Source: UMGS973 sp964507795 | Lineage (GTDB): Bacteria; Bacillota; Clostridia; Peptostreptococcales; Anaerovoracaceae | NCBI GenBank assembly: GCA_964507795.1 | Contig: CAZDQV010000043.1 | Coordinates: 1 to 17,021, forward strand | Direction of reading: 5' to 3' | Length of the DNA stretch: 17,021 bases | In this document: positions 13,101-17,021 of the stretch, in pieces | How the letters are laid out: the number at the start of each line of letters is the position of its first letter | How positions within the stretch are numbered: the stretch's first letter is position 1 | Made by a program: the position numbers and the translations under genes | Notes under the pieces: model-generated | Database searches by the model: none | What the model saw: only the letters and a program-made list of their open reading frames with translations | Told to the model about the DNA's origin: nothing

Positions 13101-13118
13101 TCCGGTTATATAACCGGA
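13101..13118. promoter_or_regulatory. Perfect 18-bp palindrome at the pckA transcription start
   Basis: TCCGGTTATATAACCGGA lies 4 bases downstream of the -10 box, so it covers the expected transcription start, a classic repressor position. It does not match the CcpA cre or Rex consensus as I know them. It could also form a hairpin at the 5' end of the transcript. Confidence 0.65.
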
Positions 13119-13121
13119 ATC

Positions 13122-13150
13122 ATTATATCACTATTCATTTGACATTGAAA
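13122..13150 (-). promoter_or_regulatory. Promoter for pckA
   Basis: TTTCAA (13150-13145), 17 bases, and TATAAT (13127-13122) on the minus strand, about 92 bases before the pckA start and just after the prmC stop. No clear terminator separates prmC from it, so some read-through is possible. Confidence 0.6.
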
Positions 13151-13181
13151 CATATAAATAAAAAATTTCCGCACAAACACA

Positions 13182-14099
13182 CTATCTGAGCAGTGCACAT
13201 ACAACTCTGTTGTTGCCGCCATAATCCCTTACAATTTCTATCTTCTCGAAGCTTTCGGTTTCCTCAAGCATTGCGCTTATCTGCTCCGCCTGATTATATC
13301 CTATCTCAAGCATAAGTATGCCTTTTTTGTCAAGATAAAGTGGTGCCTGCGATATAATTGTTCTGTAAAAATCAAGTCCGTCTTCTCCGCCGTCAAGAGC
13401 AAGCATAGGCTCATACTCCCTGACTTCTCTTTGCAAGGTCGGTATGACATCGCTTTCGATATATGGCGGGTTTGAAATTATCATATCAAATTTTGATTTC
13501 TTCCCAAGGGCCTCAAACATATCTCCCTCTGCAAAATCAACTTTTTTTCCGACGCCTGCGGCTGCAGCGTTTTCTTTTGCCACAGCAAGAGCCTCTCTGC
13601 TGATGTCCGTACAAAGCACTCTTTTGATATTAGGGCAAAGCTTTGCCATTGAAACGCCTATAGCTCCGCTTCCGCAGCACAGGTCTAGAATCTTCCAGTG
13701 CTTTCTTGCCGGTACAGCCTCATACACATACGGGCTTTCGGAATCTGCTGTTTTTTTGGTGGTTTTGCTCTCGACTATAAGGCGGGCGTTTTCGACCAGC
13801 CTCTCGGTATCCTGCCTAGGTATCAGTACGTTTTCGTTCACCTTGAAATCAACACCCATGAAGTTTTGCACTCCCGTTATATATTGAAGGGGTTCACCGA
13901 GTGCTCTTCTGTGCACTATGTCAAGATACCTGTCACACCACACATCGTCTATATCATCAGACCATTTCATAAACATCTGGGATCTGTCAAGATCAAAAGC
14001 AAATTCCATAAGCGCCCTCGCGTCATGTGCATAATCGGGCACTTTAGCCTGTTCAAGCTGGTTTTCTCCCATTGCGAGCAAATCTTTCAGTCTTAGCAT
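13182..14099 (-). CDS. prmC: Peptide chain release factor N5-glutamine methyltransferase
   Basis: PrmC methylates the glutamine of the GGQ motif in release factors, using S-adenosylmethionine. The protein has the N-terminal helical domain (about 1-75), PLQYITGVQNFMG with VLIPRQDTERLVE, the AdoMet motif LDLCCGSGAIGVSMA, and the catalytic NPPY in IISNPPYIESDV. About 25 extra residues (KTTKKTADSESPYVYEAVPA) precede motif I. A TTG at 14105 would extend the frame by two residues, but AGGAG lies 7 bases before the ATG at 14099, which is the better start (305 residues). It begins just past the DUF1385 stop, so it is translationally coupled. Its substrate RF1 (prfA) is encoded in this window. Confidence 0.95.
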   Translation of the reverse strand: MLRLKDLLAMGENQLEQAKVPDYAHDARALMEFAFDLDRSQMFMKWSDDIDDVWCDRYLDIVHRRALGEPLQYITGVQNFMGVDFKVNENVLIPRQDTERLVENARLIVESKTTKKTADSESPYVYEAVPARKHWKILDLCCGSGAIGVSMAKLCPNIKRVLCTDISREALAVAKENAAAAGVGKKVDFAEGDMFEALGKKSKFDMIISNPPYIESDVIPTLQREVREYEPMLALDGGEDGLDFYRTIISQAPLYLDKKGILMLEIGYNQAEQISAMLEETESFEKIEIVRDYGGNNRVVCALLR

Positions 14100-14101
14100 A
14101 A

Positions 14102-15133
14102 TCAAACTCCTGCTTCATTATAAAATTCTTCTGCTGTTTTAATAAATTTCCCGTCTTTGTCTGCTATGCCCTCATATATAGGAGCATCCTCATCCATTAC
14201 CGCTTTGACTGCAGCTATTGCAATTTCAAGCTGTTCGTTGTCAGGCTGCGCTGTTGTCAACTTTTGCAGGTAAAGGCCCGGAATTGATATTATTTTAATA
14301 AACCAGTTGTCACTTCTACCTGCCCATTTGAGTACTTCATATGAAATTCCCGCTATAAACGGAATCAACAGCAGCCTTGATATAATCCTGAGTGCCAGGT
14401 TTGGCCATCCCAAAAATGAAAATACTATGAGGGATATTACAAGTACAAATACAAGAAAACTGGTGCCGCACCTTGGATGAAGAGTGTAAAATTCCTGACA
14501 GTTTTCGGGAGTCAGATCTTTACCGCTTTCAAAGCAATGAATGCATTTGTGCTCCGCACCGTGATATTGGAATACTCTGTGTATATCCTTCATCTTTGAT
14601 ATGAGTGCGACATAAAGTATGAATATCGCTATACGAAGCAATCCTTCTGTCAGGTTGAGGATTATTTCATTTTCGGTAATAGCCGTCATCCAGTTGATAA
14701 CAGCTGTCGGCCCTATAACAAATATGCCTATTGAAAATACCAGCGATATGACTACTGATATGGCTATAAGTATGTTCCATACAGCTCTTTCTCCAAAATG
14801 ATTTTCAAGCCATGTTTCAAATTTACCTTTTGGGGCAAGCGCGGTTTCCCCCAGTTTTTCTTCATATTTTTCGAGTACATCAGCCGAGTACATCAGTGTT
14901 TTGGTTCCCTGTATCAAAGAATTAACAAATACAATGACCCCTCTTACTATCGGGATTTTTGCCCAGGTTTTTTTTGAAGGGTTTTCTTCTGTTTTGATGT
15001 GTATATCACCGTTTGGAAGCCTGACAGCTACAGCTGTTTTTTTGTCACCCTTCATCATAATGCCTTCCATTACGGCCTGTCCACCCATCTTGGTGGGATT
15101 TGCGTCCTTTACAAATATTCTGCTTAAGTCCAT
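14102..15133 (-). CDS. DUF1385 integral membrane protein (putative metal-dependent enzyme)
   Basis: The 343-residue protein carries the DUF1385 signature GGQAVMEGIMM near residue 18. It has the paired metal-ligand-like motifs YHGAEHKCIHC (190-200) and LHPRCGTSFLVFV (218-230). About four membrane segments lie near 118-140, 163-179, 226-243 and 250-268. The family is conserved in Firmicutes next to rho, prmC and prfA, but its reaction is unknown; a link to translation or the envelope is inferred from neighbours only. The ATG is 3 bases past the rho stop, and AAAGGT overlaps that stop, so expression is coupled to rho. Confidence 0.93.
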   Translation of the reverse strand: MDLSRIFVKDANPTKMGGQAVMEGIMMKGDKKTAVAVRLPNGDIHIKTEENPSKKTWAKIPIVRGVIVFVNSLIQGTKTLMYSADVLEKYEEKLGETALAPKGKFETWLENHFGERAVWNILIAISVVISLVFSIGIFVIGPTAVINWMTAITENEIILNLTEGLLRIAIFILYVALISKMKDIHRVFQYHGAEHKCIHCFESGKDLTPENCQEFYTLHPRCGTSFLVFVLVISLIVFSFLGWPNLALRIISRLLLIPFIAGISYEVLKWAGRSDNWFIKIISIPGLYLQKLTTAQPDNEQLEIAIAAVKAVMDEDAPIYEGIADKDGKFIKTAEEFYNEAGV

Positions 15134-15136
15134 AGT

Positions 15137-16492
15137 TTACCTTTGCCCCTGTTCAAGATTGATTTTTTTGATAAGCTTGATAAAATCATTGTTGGATTTA
15201 GTATGTGCCATATAATCGATAATTGCCTCAGTAACCTCCTGCACTCCTGAATTTGACAGTGCCCTTCTCATTTTCCATACAGCCTCAAGTTCTTCCTGAC
15301 TCATCAGCAGATCTTCACGCCTTGTGCCTGATTTGTTGAGATTGATGGCAGGGAATATTCTCTTTTCGGATAACTTCCTATCAAGATGAAGCTCCATATT
15401 GCCTGTTCCCTTGAACTCTTCAAAAATCATATCATCCATCCTGCTGCCTGTCTCTACGAGTGCAGTTGCAAGAATTGTAATACTGCCTCCCTCTTCCATC
15501 TTACGTGCAGCACCAAAAAATTTCTTCGGCTTATGAAGTGCGCCGGGATCAAGACCTCCCGACAGAGTCCTGCCTGATGCCGGAACAACCAGATTGTATG
15601 CCCTTGCAAGCCTTGTAATACTGTCAAGAAGCACTACTACATCTTTGCCATGTTCAACAAGTCTTTGCGCTCTTGCAAGCACCATTTCAGCAACCTTGAC
15701 ATGATGCTGAGGCATTTCGTCAAAGGTGGAATATATTACTTCGCCGGAATCTCCAAGCGAACGTTTCATGTCTGTAACTTCCTCCGGTCTTTCGTCAACC
15801 AGAAGAACTATCATTTCTATCTCAGGATATCTGCTTTGGATTGCAGACGCCACTTTTTTGAGAAGCACAGTCTTGCCTGCTTTTGGCGGAGCAACTATGA
15901 GGCCTCTTTGCCCCTTACCTATCGGTGCAACCAGATCTATAAGTCTGAGGGAAAGCTCTCTGCTGCTGCCTTCAAGTGATATTCTTTCATATGGGAATAT
16001 CGGCGTCAGATCATCAAAGTCAGGTCTTCTCATAGCAACACCCGGCTCATCATCGTTTACACTCACCACATAAAGCAATGCGCCGAATCTTTCGCCTTCT
16101 CTTGGCGGTCTTGAAATCCCTCTTATCTTGTCTCCCGTCTTGAGATTGAATCTTCGAACCTGCGTCGGAGCAACATAGACATCTTTGTCGCTTGTAAGGA
16201 AATTGGAGAACCTGAGAAATCCAAAGCCCTGATCTGACATATCAAGTATGCCTTCAACTTCATATCTGCCATCATCCTTGTCAGGCACAACGTTCCTGCG
16301 TCCTTTGGAATCTACGGTTTCTTTTTTCTCTGCAGGTTCTTCTTCTGCAATATCTGCTACTGATGCAAGTGCTTCAACAAGCTCTGCCTTTTTCATGGCA
16401 TCATATCCGTCAATGCCTGAATTTCGGGCAAGAGTCTTGAGCTCTGCCACTTTTTTTGATTTTAGTTCATTTACAGTCATAATTGTCTGCAC
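15137..16492 (-). CDS. rho: Transcription termination factor Rho
   Basis: Rho is a hexameric RNA helicase that ends transcription. The 451-residue protein has the Rho_N helical domain (about 5-42), an acidic/basic linker, and the cold-shock RNA-binding domain (about 76-150, GFGFLRFS and DVYVAPTQVRRF). The RecA-like ATPase has Walker A APPKAGKT (201-208), Walker B VVVLLDS (Asp290), VDERPEE, and the Q-loop/R-loop region ending in SGGLDPGAL. It has no long insertion such as actinobacterial Rho proteins carry. The start is GTG at 16492, supported by GAAAGGA 9 bases upstream; the ATG at 16480 has no ribosome site of its own. It heads an operon with DUF1385 and prmC. Confidence 0.97.
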   Translation of the reverse strand: MQTIMTVNELKSKKVAELKTLARNSGIDGYDAMKKAELVEALASVADIAEEEPAEKKETVDSKGRRNVVPDKDDGRYEVEGILDMSDQGFGFLRFSNFLTSDKDVYVAPTQVRRFNLKTGDKIRGISRPPREGERFGALLYVVSVNDDEPGVAMRRPDFDDLTPIFPYERISLEGSSRELSLRLIDLVAPIGKGQRGLIVAPPKAGKTVLLKKVASAIQSRYPEIEMIVLLVDERPEEVTDMKRSLGDSGEVIYSTFDEMPQHHVKVAEMVLARAQRLVEHGKDVVVLLDSITRLARAYNLVVPASGRTLSGGLDPGALHKPKKFFGAARKMEEGGSITILATALVETGSRMDDMIFEEFKGTGNMELHLDRKLSEKRIFPAINLNKSGTRREDLLMSQEELEAVWKMRRALSNSGVQEVTEAIIDYMAHTKSNNDFIKLIKKINLEQGQR

Positions 16493-16556
16493 AAAAATGC
16501 GTCCTTTCTCTATATTTTTTAAGGGTAAATCCGGGAATTTTACTGAAAAAGTCTAG

Positions 16557-16572
16557 ATGAGCAAAAGCTCAT
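16557..16572 (-). promoter_or_regulatory. Hairpin in rho leader, possible attenuator
   Basis: ATGAGC, an AAAA loop, and GCTCAT form a 6-bp stem. On the minus strand a run of five T's follows after 7 bases (CTAGACTTTTTC). It lies between the promoter and the rho start. Rho often controls its own leader, so an attenuator is plausible, but the stem is short and set back from the T run. Confidence 0.35.
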
Positions 16573-16595
16573 AAAAGATTAATACTTCTGCATTA

Positions 16596-16624
16596 ATTAT
16601 ACTCGCAAACAGGGGACATTGCAA
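16596..16624 (-). promoter_or_regulatory. Promoter for the rho operon
   Basis: TTGCAA (16624-16619), 17 bases, and a perfect TATAAT (16601-16596) on the minus strand give a leader of about 98 bases before the rho GTG. Confidence 0.75.
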
Positions 16625-16685
16625 CAAAAGAAGCATCCGCCCTTTTTCAAGATCAAATGCCACTTTCTTATCTGTTTTGGCTATT

Positions 16686-16713
16686 TCACAGGTTCAACCG
16701 GATAATCCTGTGA
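16686..16713. repeat. Inverted repeat in the rho-Rpn interval
   Basis: TCACAGG and CCTGTGA are separated by 14 bases. The 10-mer AATCCTGTGA recurs at 16784-16793 inside the Rpn gene, where on the minus strand it encodes part of LTGLP. The interval copy reads VTGLSG and a stop on the minus strand, so it may be a relic of another Rpn-type gene end. No T run follows, so it is not a terminator. Nothing else is evident in 16625-16755. Confidence 0.35.
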
Positions 16714-16755
16714 CCAAATTCTGTTTGATGTCTGTTCCCATTTATCGGCAACCAC

Positions 16756-17021
16756 TCACAATACACTTATATCTTTTATAGGCAATCCTGTGAGCTCTGC
16801 AATGTCTTCAATAGGATAGTTCTTCATCTTCATAGCCTTCGCCATCTCAAGCTCACGCTCTGCTCTGCCGGAAGCCTCGCCCTCCTCCTTGGCCTCCTGC
16901 ATATCATATATTCTTTCTTCATATGCATTCATATACTTCACTCCAATCTCATCACTTGCCTTGATAGATGTGACTATTTCATGCAGCCTTGCTATCCTCT
17001 CATATCCCGATGATGATGCCA
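16756..17021 (-). CDS. Rpn-family PD-(D/E)XK nuclease/transposase-like protein, C-terminal part, cut by window edge
   Basis: The minus-strand frame is open from the right edge to a stop at 16756, 88 residues. It begins inside the protein (…SGYERIARLHEIVTSIKAS) and continues DEIGVKYMNAYEERIYDMQE. A Glu/Lys/Gly/Ala-rich helical stretch (AKEEGEASGRAERELEMAKAM) then leads to a small helix-turn-helix-like end (YPIEDIAELTGLPIKDISVL). This is the C-terminal pattern of Rpn (recombination-promoting nuclease) proteins. An internal GTG at 16941 is not the true start, because the frame and family similarity continue upstream. The nuclease domain lies outside the window. These genes are frequent and often multicopy in gut Clostridia. 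Confidence 0.8.
   Translation of the reverse strand, partial: ASSSGYERIARLHEIVTSIKASDEIGVKYMNAYEERIYDMQEAKEEGEASGRAERELEMAKAMKMKNYPIEDIAELTGLPIKDISVL

Noticed and set aside
16686..16713. Inverted repeat as the Rpn terminator
   Set aside because: The 14-base loop and lack of a following T run on either strand argue against intrinsic termination.

Overview
The window looks like a chromosomal segment of a low-to-moderate GC Gram-positive anaerobe of class Clostridia. The grounds are strong AGGAGG-type ribosome binding sites, sigma-A-type promoters, and a housekeeping block (rho, a DUF1385 membrane protein, prmC, rpmE, prfA, tsaC/Sua5, rpiB, upp, tyrS) typical of Clostridia. The accessory families present (Rpn, DUF1016/YhcG, AAA_14-DUF4143) are common in gut Clostridia. 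The genus cannot be fixed from sequence alone.

Layout from right to left, following the minus-strand core genes. The C-terminal part of an Rpn-type nuclease runs off the right edge. It is followed by the rho-DUF1385-prmC operon, with a good promoter and a leader hairpin, and by monocistronic pckA with two leader inverted repeats. Next comes an accessory block: an AbrB-type antitoxin and PIN-type toxin pair on the minus strand, then two tandem paralogous ATPase-nuclease genes (AAA_14 plus DUF4143/PD-(D/E)XK) on the plus strand. A small glycine-rich membrane protein gene and rpmE follow on the minus strand, then the prfA-tsaC-rpiB-upp-tyrS run, ending at a UUCG-loop terminator. Beyond it lies a DUF1016/YhcG nuclease gene. 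A further ATPase of the same broad class, with an atypical Walker A, runs off the left edge.

The main unexplained structure is a pattern that occurs twice. The YhcG gene is flanked by two 66-bp direct copies of the tyrS stop region plus terminator. The AbrB-PIN pair is flanked by two 52-bp direct copies of an ATPase-gene 3' end plus a bidirectional terminator. In both cases an accessory cassette sits between duplicated 'gene tail + terminator' units and uses one copy as its own terminator. This suggests a shared route of acquisition, but no integrase is visible.

A second unexplained structure is a set of short direct repeats with a strict 33-bp period in front of each of the two tandem ATPase genes (three units before the first, two before the second). 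They resemble operators, not a CRISPR array. The two ATPase-nucleases with these repeats are the best candidate for a poorly described system, but their function cannot be read from the sequence.
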